The notes beneath the pieces were generated by a model, which was given only the letters and a program-made list of their open reading frames with translations, was not told where the DNA came from and searched no databases. Below are positions 25,898 to 33,624 of a stretch of DNA of 64,000 nt, one piece after another. Position numbers and translations under genes: made by a program. How positions within the stretch are numbered: position 1 is the stretch's first letter; the number at the start of each line of letters is the position of its first letter. This stretch comes from Gelidibacter mesophilus DSM 14095 (GTDB taxonomy: Bacteria > Bacteroidota > Bacteroidia > Flavobacteriales > Flavobacteriaceae): the NCBI RefSeq assembly GCF_000423005.1, contig NZ_AUHD01000007.1, forward strand, positions 1 through 64,000. The letters run 5' to 3'.

Positions 25898-26584
25898 ATG
25901 AAAAAGGTTTTATGGATAGTAAGTGTGATGTTGTGGTCGTGCGGAGGCAGTTCTGATGATGCTCCACCGCCCGAGAAGAGTAATGATGCTCCTACAATCC
26001 CGGCATTGTTTTATCCAACAAATAATTTGTTATGCACAGACTCCACAGTGAGTTTTAGTTGGGAGGCCGCTCGTGATGCAAACAATGATCCTATAGAATA
26101 TATGCTCCAGGTAGCTACCGATAATCAGTTCGGCACCCTTGATTTCAGTGCTAAAACTACCACAACTTCACACGCATTTAAGCTAAAGAAGGGGGTTTTC
26201 TATTATTGGAGAGTAAAGGCTTCAGACGATAAAAATGCGTCCAGTAATTTTTCGCCAGTGTTTAGTTTTTATACCCAGGGTGAAGCGGTTTCAAATCACT
26301 TGCCATTTTCACCGCAATTGGTGTCGCCTATTTTAAACGCTAAAATAGATGATCAGCTTATTGACCTCAAATGGTCAGCTAATGATGTTGATAATGACCC
26401 GTTACGTTTTGATGTCTATTTTGGAACTGATAATCCGCCTATGCTTTTAGTGGGTCACAATCAACCTTCACCACAAATACAGGTGCAGGTTACATCTAAA
26501 AGCAAGTATTATTGGTATGATGTCGTTAAAGATAATCGGGGTGGTGTAACCTTCGGACAAATATGGAATTTTGATGTCAATTGA
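25898..26584 (+). CDS. Lipoprotein with two fibronectin-III-like domains
   Basis: 228 residues with a lipobox (MLWSCGGSSDD, cysteine about 15). Two related beta domains follow: one around TVSFSWEAARDANNDPIEY and YYWRVKASDD, the second around LIDLKWSANDVDNDPLRF and YYWYDVVKDN. These W and YYW positions are typical of fibronectin type III folds. Two bases separate it from the giant protein gene, so it is co-transcribed and may anchor or partner that protein. Confidence 0.82.
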   Translation: MKKVLWIVSVMLWSCGGSSDDAPPPEKSNDAPTIPALFYPTNNLLCTDSTVSFSWEAARDANNDPIEYMLQVATDNQFGTLDFSAKTTTTSHAFKLKKGVFYYWRVKASDDKNASSNFSPVFSFYTQGEAVSNHLPFSPQLVSPILNAKIDDQLIDLKWSANDVDNDPLRFDVYFGTDNPPMLLVGHNQPSPQIQVQVTSKSKYYWYDVVKDNRGGVTFGQIWNFDVN

Positions 26585-26705
26585 GCACGTAACTCTACGC
26601 TTAAAAGTGGGTGTTTGAAATGGCAAAAGTCTTTTCTCTGTGCAACATTATATTTTTTACAGAACTATAAACATGTTTTAATGTTTCCAAATCTCGATTT
26701 ATAGG

Positions 26706-26812
26706 GTCGGGAAGGGGTAATGCCAGAGTAATTTAGTAGTCTGATGAAAGCTTTTCGTTTCTGTTTTTAACAGAATCGAGAAGCTTTTTTGTTTTGGGAT
26801 GGTTTGTGGATT
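26706..26812 (+). repeat. Direct repeat copy 2, with strong terminator
   Basis: Second copy of the 20681 repeat. The hairpin arms AAGCTTTTCGTTTCTGTT (26748-26765) and AACAGAATCGAGAAGCTT (26769-26786) pair with two mismatches and are followed by TTTTTG, a strong terminator for the giant-protein operon. Together the copies bracket that operon. Confidence 0.75.
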
Positions 26813-26955
26813 CTTTAAAAATCATCACAGATTGAGACGGTGTTCGAGGTTCTTAATTTTTGAAATAAAATCTAGTCATTTTAATTTTTTAACAGGAAGA
26901 TTGTTACTTTTATTTCCATTTCATCGAATTTATATTACACTTTACGGATGAAAAT

Positions 26956-26985
26956 TTTGTTAGTGACTTTATTATAATATATTTG
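26956..26985 (+). promoter_or_regulatory. Bacteroidetes-type promoter of the peptide leader
   Basis: TTTG at 26956-26959 and TATATTTG at 26978-26985 (fits TAnnTTTG) are 18 bp apart, close to the known sigma-A consensus of Bacteroidetes. Transcription would start near 26992, leaving about 205 nt of leader before the peptide gene. Confidence 0.65.
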
Positions 26986-26991
26986 TAGTTC

Positions 26992-27196
26992 TTAAATGAG
27001 CCCCTAACGACTTATTCAAGAACATTTTAGTCCATTTTATACTAGACAAAGTTGCATGTCTCCTCTTCCCTCGACGTTTTATGCAACGTTGGGCCGCTAT
27101 GCCTAAAAATTAATTATCCATTCTTCCCTCGAATGGCATTTTTATGCCCAATTATTAATTAACTAAATAGTATATAACCCCTAAAATTGAATTAAA
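26992..27196 (+). promoter_or_regulatory. Structured 5' leader with a duplicated TCTTCCCTCGA motif
   Basis: TCTTCCCTCGA occurs at 27064-27074 and again at 27122-27132. In the second copy it sits in the loop of CCATTC/GAATGG; in the first it lies within the loop closed by GTTGCAT (27051-27057) and ATGCAAC (27081-27087). A further hairpin GGCAT/ATGCC follows at about 27134-27148. Two similar hairpins presenting the same loop motif suggest a regulatory RNA, by binding a protein, an sRNA or a ligand. I know no riboswitch class that fits. Confidence 0.45.
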
Positions 27197-27376
27197 ATGA
27201 AGACCCTAAAAATTACTCTATTACTTGCATTATTCTTAATGGTATCTAGCCAAACGTACAAAGCGAACACGAGTCTTGAAGCGGCAAAAAAAGCTGATGT
27301 TCAAGAAACAACCAAAACGTATTATGATTTGTTAGCGCATACTAGAGATAAAGTTGTGCTTCCTACCCAAGGATAA
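27197..27376 (+). CDS. Small secreted peptide, 59 residues
   Basis: ATG 27197 to TAA 27374-27376. A clear signal peptide (MKTLKITLLLALFLMVSSQT) is followed by a short polar mature part containing AAKKADVQETTKTYYDLLAH and ending VVLPTQG. It has its own promoter, long leader and terminator. No family is recognised. Its position directly upstream of a sensor kinase with an exported TPR domain makes a signal or ligand role attractive but untested. Confidence 0.7.
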   Translation: MKTLKITLLLALFLMVSSQTYKANTSLEAAKKADVQETTKTYYDLLAHTRDKVVLPTQG

Positions 27377-27396
27377 GCCTCTTTTGGAAATTTAAA

Positions 27397-27426
27397 AAGC
27401 TCTTATTTTGATTAATAAGAGCTTTA
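27397..27426 (+). terminator. Terminator after the small peptide
   Basis: AAGCTCTTATT (27397-27407) and AATAAGAGCTT (27414-27424) pair perfectly. The T tail is short, so termination may be partial and allow some readthrough into the kinase gene 100 bp on. Confidence 0.75.
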
Positions 27427-27529
27427 CTTGTTTATGGATATAAGACTTTTTTTTAAATCGTACTTAATTTCGATTAAATTCAGTGTTTCAAATAATTATT
27501 CTAAATTTAAAATTTAATAATTCATTTCA

Positions 27530-29560
27530 GTGCTAAGAATCCTCTGTTTTCTAATCTTTTTCTATCTTTCCGTTCCCCAATGTGCTGCTCAAGACCTTCT
27601 TGAATCTGCTAAATATGACAGTATTTTAAAACTTAGAAATCAAGGGAGGGACAAAACCACATCTTTGGATGAACGTTACAAATATGCTCAAAAGGCTGTT
27701 GAACTTTCAAAAGAATTAAACGTTGATAGTATTATTTTAAGAAGTAATAGAGTTTTATCAACCGTATATTTATATCAAGGAGATTATGAAAAATTCAGTA
27801 AGATCAATCATAAAAACTTAGAGATTTCCAAAATAATACATGATACTCTCGTTATTGGAATTGCCAATCATAACCTGGGTTTTTACCACTCAACCCAGAC
27901 TCAAAATGACAGTGCCTACTATTATTATAGAAAGGCCATTAAGAGCTATGATCAAGTTGGGGAAATTTCGAGAAAAATAGAGGTTATGTCTAATCTTTCC
28001 TTAATTCAATATATTGAAAGAGATTATTTTGGAAGTGAAGAAATGTGTATTAGGGCGCTCAGGCTCATAGAAGATTCTCCTTCCTACAAAGAAAACTTGC
28101 CGATGCTCTGGATCCTTAATAATAGACTTGGTAATATCTCATCTGATTTGGGCCAATACGAAACATCTCTTGAATACCATGAGAAAGCCATAAGCATCAG
28201 CAATAGGATGAAAAATGGCCGATCAGATTATTATACCTCCATCAATAACAAAGCCTATGTTTTAAGGAAACAAGGGCATTACACTAGGGCGATTCAATTG
28301 TATAATGAGATTTTAGCTCAAAAGGAACTGTTTATTGAAGATCCTAGTTTTTATCCGTTGATTCTTGAAAACCTCGCATTTACAAAATTTGAGTCCGAAG
28401 ACAAGGATTCTGCTGCAATAGAAAACATGCTAAAAGAGGCTTACCGGCTGAGTGATAGTTTAGAGGACCCTATGACGAAGTTGGCAGTTACCATTGATTT
28501 GTCGAAATTTTATAAGAGTCAAAATAAAATTGACGATGCCATTACTTACGCACAAGAATCCTATCAATTGGCAACTTATCTTTCTTCAAATGATATTTTA
28601 CTGGAATCGATGGTGCTTCTTTCTGAACTCAATTCAGGAGAGACCGGAAAAGCCTATTTGAAAGATTACATCAATTTAAGTGATAGTCTTCTGGCACATG
28701 AGCGCGGAATCAGGAATAAATTTGCACGTATTGAATTTGAGACGGATCAAATCGAATTGGAAAATGAACGCATTGCTACAGAAAAAATGTGGTGGAACAT
28801 AAGTTCTATTGTTCTCCTCTTAACGTCTATCTTGGTTTATATCATCATTACGCAACGGAATAAAAATAAGGAATTGGAATTTAAACAAGATCAGCAGGCA
28901 GCCAATGAAGAGATCTATAATTTAATGTTGTCACAGCAAGATAAAGTTGACGGAGCTAGGGCAGAGGAGAAAAGAAGTATCTCACAGGAGTTACATGACG
29001 GGGTGTTGGGACGACTTTTTGGGACACGGTTGAGTTTGGATAGCTATAATTTAGTTGAAGGACAAGAAGCAGTGCAAATAAGATCAAAATATATTACAGA
29101 ACTTAAAACCATAGAACATGATATTCGGAAAATCTCCCATGAATTGGATACCGACTTTGTGGCAGGTTCAGGGTTTATGGATATCTTGATAGAGATGGTG
29201 GAGCAGCAGACCGAAGCCTATCAACTGGACTATGATTTTAATTATACGGACGATATCTATTGGGAATCAGTTTCTAATAAAACTAAAATCAACATCTATA
29301 GAGTGGTACAGGAATCGCTTCAGAATATTTATAAACACGCCAAAGCAAAAACGGTTAATATTAGTTTCCAACTAAAAAAATCGGTAATTTGCTTGTCTAT
29401 TAGTGATGACGGAATTGGCTTTGATCCTGATAAGAGCAAAAAGGGAATTGGCCTCAAAAACATCAATTCGAGAATTAAAGAACTAAATGGTTCGGTAGCA
29501 TTTGATTCACAAGTTAATCAAGGCACCACCATAAAAATAAAAATCCCCTATACAATCTAA
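27530..29560 (+). CDS. TPR sensor histidine kinase (HisKA_3 / NarX-like)
   Basis: 676 residues with a GTG start and signal peptide to about residue 21 (CAAQ). Residues 30-400 are tetratricopeptide repeats (GIANHNLGFYH, INNKAYVLRKQGHYTRAIQL). One transmembrane helix (about 420-442) and a coiled coil follow. The phosphoacceptor lies in EEKRSISQELHDGVLGRLFG, and the ATPase domain has NIYKHAKAK and SDDGIGFDPDKSKKGIGLKN. The TPR part is thus outside the inner membrane, the kinase inside. It is co-transcribed with the response regulator 6 bp downstream. The ligand is unknown; the upstream peptide is a candidate. Confidence 0.93.
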   Translation: MLRILCFLIFFYLSVPQCAAQDLLESAKYDSILKLRNQGRDKTTSLDERYKYAQKAVELSKELNVDSIILRSNRVLSTVYLYQGDYEKFSKINHKNLEISKIIHDTLVIGIANHNLGFYHSTQTQNDSAYYYYRKAIKSYDQVGEISRKIEVMSNLSLIQYIERDYFGSEEMCIRALRLIEDSPSYKENLPMLWILNNRLGNISSDLGQYETSLEYHEKAISISNRMKNGRSDYYTSINNKAYVLRKQGHYTRAIQLYNEILAQKELFIEDPSFYPLILENLAFTKFESEDKDSAAIENMLKEAYRLSDSLEDPMTKLAVTIDLSKFYKSQNKIDDAITYAQESYQLATYLSSNDILLESMVLLSELNSGETGKAYLKDYINLSDSLLAHERGIRNKFARIEFETDQIELENERIATEKMWWNISSIVLLLTSILVYIIITQRNKNKELEFKQDQQAANEEIYNLMLSQQDKVDGARAEEKRSISQELHDGVLGRLFGTRLSLDSYNLVEGQEAVQIRSKYITELKTIEHDIRKISHELDTDFVAGSGFMDILIEMVEQQTEAYQLDYDFNYTDDIYWESVSNKTKINIYRVVQESLQNIYKHAKAKTVNISFQLKKSVICLSISDDGIGFDPDKSKKGIGLKNINSRIKELNGSVAFDSQVNQGTTIKIKIPYTI

Positions 29561-29566
29561 AAGTTT

Positions 29567-30235
29567 ATGCAAAACATTCATATTTTAATGGTAGATGATC
29601 ATCCTATTATTATTGAAGGTTACCAAAATACCCTGATGGCCACCAAAAAGGAAAATCAGACACTACAAATAGAGACGGCAAATGATTGTGATACCGCAAA
29701 TGAATTATTACAGCGTGCCGCTAAGGAAAAACCATTTGATATCTGTTTTTTTGATATCAGTCTTCCGGGATCTTCTAATGGTAAATTGACCTCAGGAGAA
29801 GATTTGGCAAAGATGACGCGAGATATCATGCCCAATGCCAAAATAGTTATCTTGACCATGTTTAACGAATCTTTTAGGGTGCATAATATTATCAAGGAAA
29901 TTAATCCGGACGGTTTTTTGATCAAAAGCGATATGACCTCCAGTGAGCTTGCAGAAGCCTTTCAGCATATTTTATCTTCACCACCATATTACAGTAGCAC
30001 GGTAAGCAATTTTTTAAAGAAATCAGTCACGGCCGATATTTATGTGGATGATATTAATCGGAAGATCCTCCATCTTTTATCGCAAGGAATTCGTACCATT
30101 ACCCTAAGAGAGCATATTAATCTTTCTATGAGTGCTATTGAAAAGCGCAAGAAACAACTGAAGCTGTTGTTCTCAGTAAATGATGGAAAAGATGAAACTC
30201 TCATTGAGGAAGCTCGGAAAAAAGGGTTTTTGTAA
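29567..30235 (+). CDS. LuxR/NarL-type response regulator
   Basis: 222 residues. The receiver domain has acidic residues in LMVDDHP, the phosphorylated aspartate D63 in CFFDISLPG, and the conserved T in IVILTMF. The C-terminal HTH is divergent (ILHLLSQGIRTITLREHINL, then MSAIEKRKKQL), but its spacing fits a LuxR domain. It is the partner of the kinase just upstream. A perfect palindrome about 100 bp downstream may be its binding site. Confidence 0.92.
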   Translation: MQNIHILMVDDHPIIIEGYQNTLMATKKENQTLQIETANDCDTANELLQRAAKEKPFDICFFDISLPGSSNGKLTSGEDLAKMTRDIMPNAKIVILTMFNESFRVHNIIKEINPDGFLIKSDMTSSELAEAFQHILSSPPYYSSTVSNFLKKSVTADIYVDDINRKILHLLSQGIRTITLREHINLSMSAIEKRKKQLKLLFSVNDGKDETLIEEARKKGFL

Positions 30236-30337
30236 CTGTTTATCAATGAAACTGGCAAATCTTCACTTTTGTTTGAGTTTTAAACGTGCAACAAAGCCAT
30301 GCTACTGCTAGAAACTACGGTTTTGCCACAGCAAGTC

Positions 30338-30352
30338 TACGGTAATACCGTA
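30338..30352. promoter_or_regulatory. Perfect palindromic operator before the candidate small RNA
   Basis: TACGGTA-A-TACCGTA has perfect 7-bp arms. Its centre is about 34 bp upstream of the -7-like box at 30375, the place for an activator site. Symmetric sites of this size suit LuxR-type dimers. Confidence 0.55.
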
Positions 30353-30374
30353 ATTTAATATCATATCCGTTTTC

Positions 30375-30490
30375 TATATTTGGCAGGTCAACAACAATTA
30401 ATTAATCCCTCTAAAATGTTTGTTGAATTAATAGCAAAAAAGCACAAACCTAATAACTGACCTTCTGGAAAGTTATTAGGTTTTATTTAT
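30375..30490 (+). ncRNA. Candidate small RNA downstream of the response regulator
   Basis: TATATTTG (30375-30382) matches the Bacteroidetes -7 element. A strong terminator ends it: ACCTAATAACT (30448-30458) pairs with AGTTATTAGGT (30471-30481), then a T-rich tail. The predicted transcript of about 95-100 nt holds only a 14-codon frame (30417-30461, starting MFVELIAK). With the palindrome just upstream it looks like an independently regulated RNA or micro-peptide controlled by the neighbouring two-component system. Confidence 0.5.
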
Positions 30491-30703
30491 TTATAATAGC
30501 GAGTGATTGAGTTCTATTTAAAAACTTCAGTTTGTTTCTCAGTTTTTTGGCTGGTTTATTTCTTTATCCAATTTCCCATGACAGGACATCAAAACAAAAA
30601 GTTCGAAGCTATTAAAATATTTCGTTTTAAGCCATTTCTTAATAATTCCACAGGTGTCTGATGGTCAATTGTGTTCAATTTCAACAAAATCTTTTAAAAT
30701 TTT
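30491..30703. other. Intergenic stretch before the BlaI operator
   Basis: No frame with family features on either strand, and no clear hairpins. Probably spacer between the small RNA and the blaI promoter. Confidence 0.5.
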
Positions 30704-30741
30704 GTAACTAATAATTTAGTTTTAACTAAAATTTTAGTTAC
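30704..30741. promoter_or_regulatory. Large BlaI-type operator
   Basis: Two 18-bp arms (30704-30721 and 30724-30741) beginning GTAACTAA are inverted copies with 16 of 18 matches and a 2-bp gap. Within each arm TTAGTT/AACTAA repeats the half-site idea, so two repressor dimers could bind. A TACATTGG box (-7-like) overlaps the right edge, so occupancy would block the promoter of the downstream repressor gene. Confidence 0.75.
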
Positions 30742-30842
30742 ATTGGCGTCGTACAGTTAGCGGATTATGGATTTTTAATTTCCTTATTCCTGATAAAATT
30801 TAAGATTAACTCAAAAGACAGCTGCCTTCGCAGGACCTTATT

Positions 30843-31205
30843 ATGAAACAACTTACAAAAGCAGAAGAAGAGATTATGCAAGTGTTATGGCAATTGCAAA
30901 AAGCAAGCGTTAAAGCCATTATTGCAGAGTTACCAAAACCGAAACCTGCCTACAATACCGTTTCTACCATTGTTCGGATTTTGGAAAGCAAAGGCTTTGT
31001 AGATTATGAAAAACAGGGGAAAGGCCATTTGTACTTTCCTTTGATGGCAAAGACGGATTACAGCAACCAAAGCATCAATATGCTGGTGGATAATTATTTT
31101 CAGGGTTCGTTTAAGAGTATGGTTTCCTTTTTTGTCAAGAAGAATGACCTAAACTTAAAAGAAATGGAGTCTATTTTAAAGGAAATTAATAAAAAAGAAG
31201 ATTGA
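30843..31205 (+). CDS. BlaI/MecI-type transcriptional repressor
   Basis: 120 residues. The winged-helix core (LTKAEEEIMQVLWQL, AYNTVSTIVRILESKGFVDY) and dimerisation tail are those of the BlaI/MecI family. These repressors leave DNA when the partner BlaR1-like membrane peptidase is activated. The gene is one base upstream of that partner and downstream of a large matching operator, so the pair is probably autoregulated. There is no beta-lactamase gene next to it, so the stimulus may be different. Confidence 0.92.
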   Translation: MKQLTKAEEEIMQVLWQLQKASVKAIIAELPKPKPAYNTVSTIVRILESKGFVDYEKQGKGHLYFPLMAKTDYSNQSINMLVDNYFQGSFKSMVSFFVKKNDLNLKEMESILKEINKKED

Positions 31206-31206
31206 T

Positions 31207-33483
31207 ATGTTACACTATATTCTACAAACTATCGCATTTCAGGTGTTCTTTTTGATCATTTATGATGCCTTTCTGAAAAAAGAAACCTTCTTTAATTGGA
31301 ATCGCGCTTATTTAATCGGTACTGCATTTTTGTCGTTTACGTTGCCATTTCTGAAATTTGAAAGCATAAAGGCTATTGTTCCAGAACCTATGATTGTCAG
31401 ACTTCCGGAAGTTATTATTGGCGAGGTGTCACCAACGTTTGATACCAATATTATGGTAATGGGCGCTGAGCAAGTTTCGGAACAAGCCATCACCTTTTCT
31501 TGGACTTATGTTTGGCTTGCTGGGATGGTGTTGGCAGCAGGTATTTTAGTTTATAAAATCGTAAAGATTGTGCGCATGCTCTATAAAAATCCACGGCGCT
31601 GGCAGGGTGATGCTCTATTTGTGTTTTTATTGAACAGCAGCGCGGCCTTCTCTTTTTTCCATTATATTTTTTTGGGGATTGATATTCAAGCTGAAAAGAA
31701 AGAGCATATCATACAGCACGAAATGGTACATGTCAAAGAAAAGCACAGTCTGGATTTATTGATCTTCGAAATATTGAGAATTGTATTTTGGTTCAATCCG
31801 CTTATTTATATGTATCAGAATAGATTGGCAAATTTGCACGAGTTCATCGCCGATGCTAAAGCCGTCAAATACAAAGGCAAATCAGCCTATTTTCAAAGTT
31901 TGCTGTCCCAAGTTTTTGAGACGCAGCACATCTCATTCATCAATCCATTTTTCAAACAATCATTAATCAAAAAACGAATCGTCATGTTAAGCAAATCAAA
32001 ATCAAAACAAATCCATCTCATTAAATATGCCTTATTGGTCCCTATGGTTATGGGCATGTTGATGTACACCTCGTCTTATGCGGGTGAAATTAAAGATCCT
32101 TTTCCAATCTTTCAGAAGGAATCTAAAACTCAAGAATTGACCTTTCAGGAACTTGTGGACAAATATTACAATGAGATATTAGAAATGATGTCAACTGAAA
32201 AAGGTGTCGCTGAAGTATTCAAAAAGTATACTCAAAAAACGGATAACTATATCGACAGCAAAGAAAATGTTGCCAAAAATCAGGCTTTTATGAATTACAT
32301 GTATAAAGCTATGAAGGATCGAAAGATAGCTGAAGGTGAATTTAAGGAAGATGATGATGAGAGGTATAAACGAATTACAAATAACTACAAGACGTATGAA
32401 GACTATCTGGCCTACAAAAAGACTGATTTAGCTAAAAAAAGTTGGGAAGAACTTGCGTCAATTGGTGAGAAGCGTTTGGTTGTTGATGATATGGGAAATT
32501 TGACCGAAGCTGAAAAAAAACGTAAAGCAGAACTATTGACTCTGGTTGAAAAAGATGATTTTTATAACAAACTTAACATGACCGATGGGAAATCCAATAT
32601 ATCGGTAGATTTTACTAAAAAAGATAAAGATAGGAAAAAAGATGATTTTGAAGCTTATGATATTGAAGTCCCTTTCGCAGTGGTAGACGAAGTACCTATA
32701 TTTACAGGTTGCGAAGATTTTAATTCAAATAAAGAGCGCAAACAATGTATGTCTGATAAGGTGTCAATGTTTGTCAATAAAAACTTCAATGTCGACATCG
32801 CTAAAGAACATAATCTTAAAGGAAAGCAGCGCATCAGTGTTATCTTTAAATTGGGCAAGGACGGAAAGATTAGAGAGATCAAAGCGAGAGCACCACATCT
32901 AGCCTTAGAGGAGGAAGCGATTAGGGTAATACAACTATTACCTGAATTCACGCCAGGAAAACAAAAAGGGAAAGCCGTTACGGTGCCTTATAGTTTACCT
33001 ATCCTGTTTATGGTGCAAGATGATAGTGTCGAAAGTGAAAAAACGGATAATAAAATTACAGGTAACGCTGATAACATCGTAGAAAATGTTGAGCTCCGAG
33101 AACAAAATATGGATGAAAATATCGAAGTTCCTTTTGCCGTAATTGAAGAAGCGCCAACGTTTCCATCTTGCGAAGAGTTTGGTTCAAGAGATAGTCGTAG
33201 GACCTGTACTTCTGATTATATAAGTCAATTTGTCAATAAAAATTTCGATGTGAAATTGGCAAAGAAATTGGGGCTAGAAGGAAAGCAACGTATGATGGTG
33301 ATCTTTAAAATTGGTACCGATGGCACGATTTCAAACATTAGAGCAAGAGCACCGCATCCTGAATTAGAAAAAGAAGCCATTCGAGTGATTGGCATGTTGC
33401 CAAAAATGCTTCCTGGCAAGCAACGTGGTAAAGCAGTAATCGTGCCTTACAGTCTTCCTATTCTTTTTAACGTCCAAAAATAG
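31207..33483 (+). CDS. BlaR1-like M56 peptidase with two C-terminal TonB-type domains
   Basis: 758 residues. Four transmembrane helices surround the M56 zinc site IIQHEMVHVKEKHS (about 168-181) and the later NLHEFIADAKA. After a final helix (about 278-296) is a charged periplasmic linker, then two paralogous TonB C-terminal-like domains (about 485-605 and 640-758), each running from EVPFAV through VNKNF to VPYSLPILF. Bacteroidetes BlaR1-like proteins often carry one such domain; two is unusual. It presumably senses an envelope signal and cleaves BlaI. Confidence 0.9.
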   Translation: MLHYILQTIAFQVFFLIIYDAFLKKETFFNWNRAYLIGTAFLSFTLPFLKFESIKAIVPEPMIVRLPEVIIGEVSPTFDTNIMVMGAEQVSEQAITFSWTYVWLAGMVLAAGILVYKIVKIVRMLYKNPRRWQGDALFVFLLNSSAAFSFFHYIFLGIDIQAEKKEHIIQHEMVHVKEKHSLDLLIFEILRIVFWFNPLIYMYQNRLANLHEFIADAKAVKYKGKSAYFQSLLSQVFETQHISFINPFFKQSLIKKRIVMLSKSKSKQIHLIKYALLVPMVMGMLMYTSSYAGEIKDPFPIFQKESKTQELTFQELVDKYYNEILEMMSTEKGVAEVFKKYTQKTDNYIDSKENVAKNQAFMNYMYKAMKDRKIAEGEFKEDDDERYKRITNNYKTYEDYLAYKKTDLAKKSWEELASIGEKRLVVDDMGNLTEAEKKRKAELLTLVEKDDFYNKLNMTDGKSNISVDFTKKDKDRKKDDFEAYDIEVPFAVVDEVPIFTGCEDFNSNKERKQCMSDKVSMFVNKNFNVDIAKEHNLKGKQRISVIFKLGKDGKIREIKARAPHLALEEEAIRVIQLLPEFTPGKQKGKAVTVPYSLPILFMVQDDSVESEKTDNKITGNADNIVENVELREQNMDENIEVPFAVIEEAPTFPSCEEFGSRDSRRTCTSDYISQFVNKNFDVKLAKKLGLEGKQRMMVIFKIGTDGTISNIRARAPHPELEKEAIRVIGMLPKMLPGKQRGKAVIVPYSLPILFNVQK

Positions 33484-33624
33484 ATGGACGTTGGCGAAAA
33501 CACATCTCTTTTTCCGGGAAGTGATTTTGCACAGCATAAGAATTTTGAAAGTATGTAAGATGCAAAACTTCAATTCGCGCTTTAATGACCAAGACCATCA
33601 TGCCAAATACCAATAAAGATCTTC

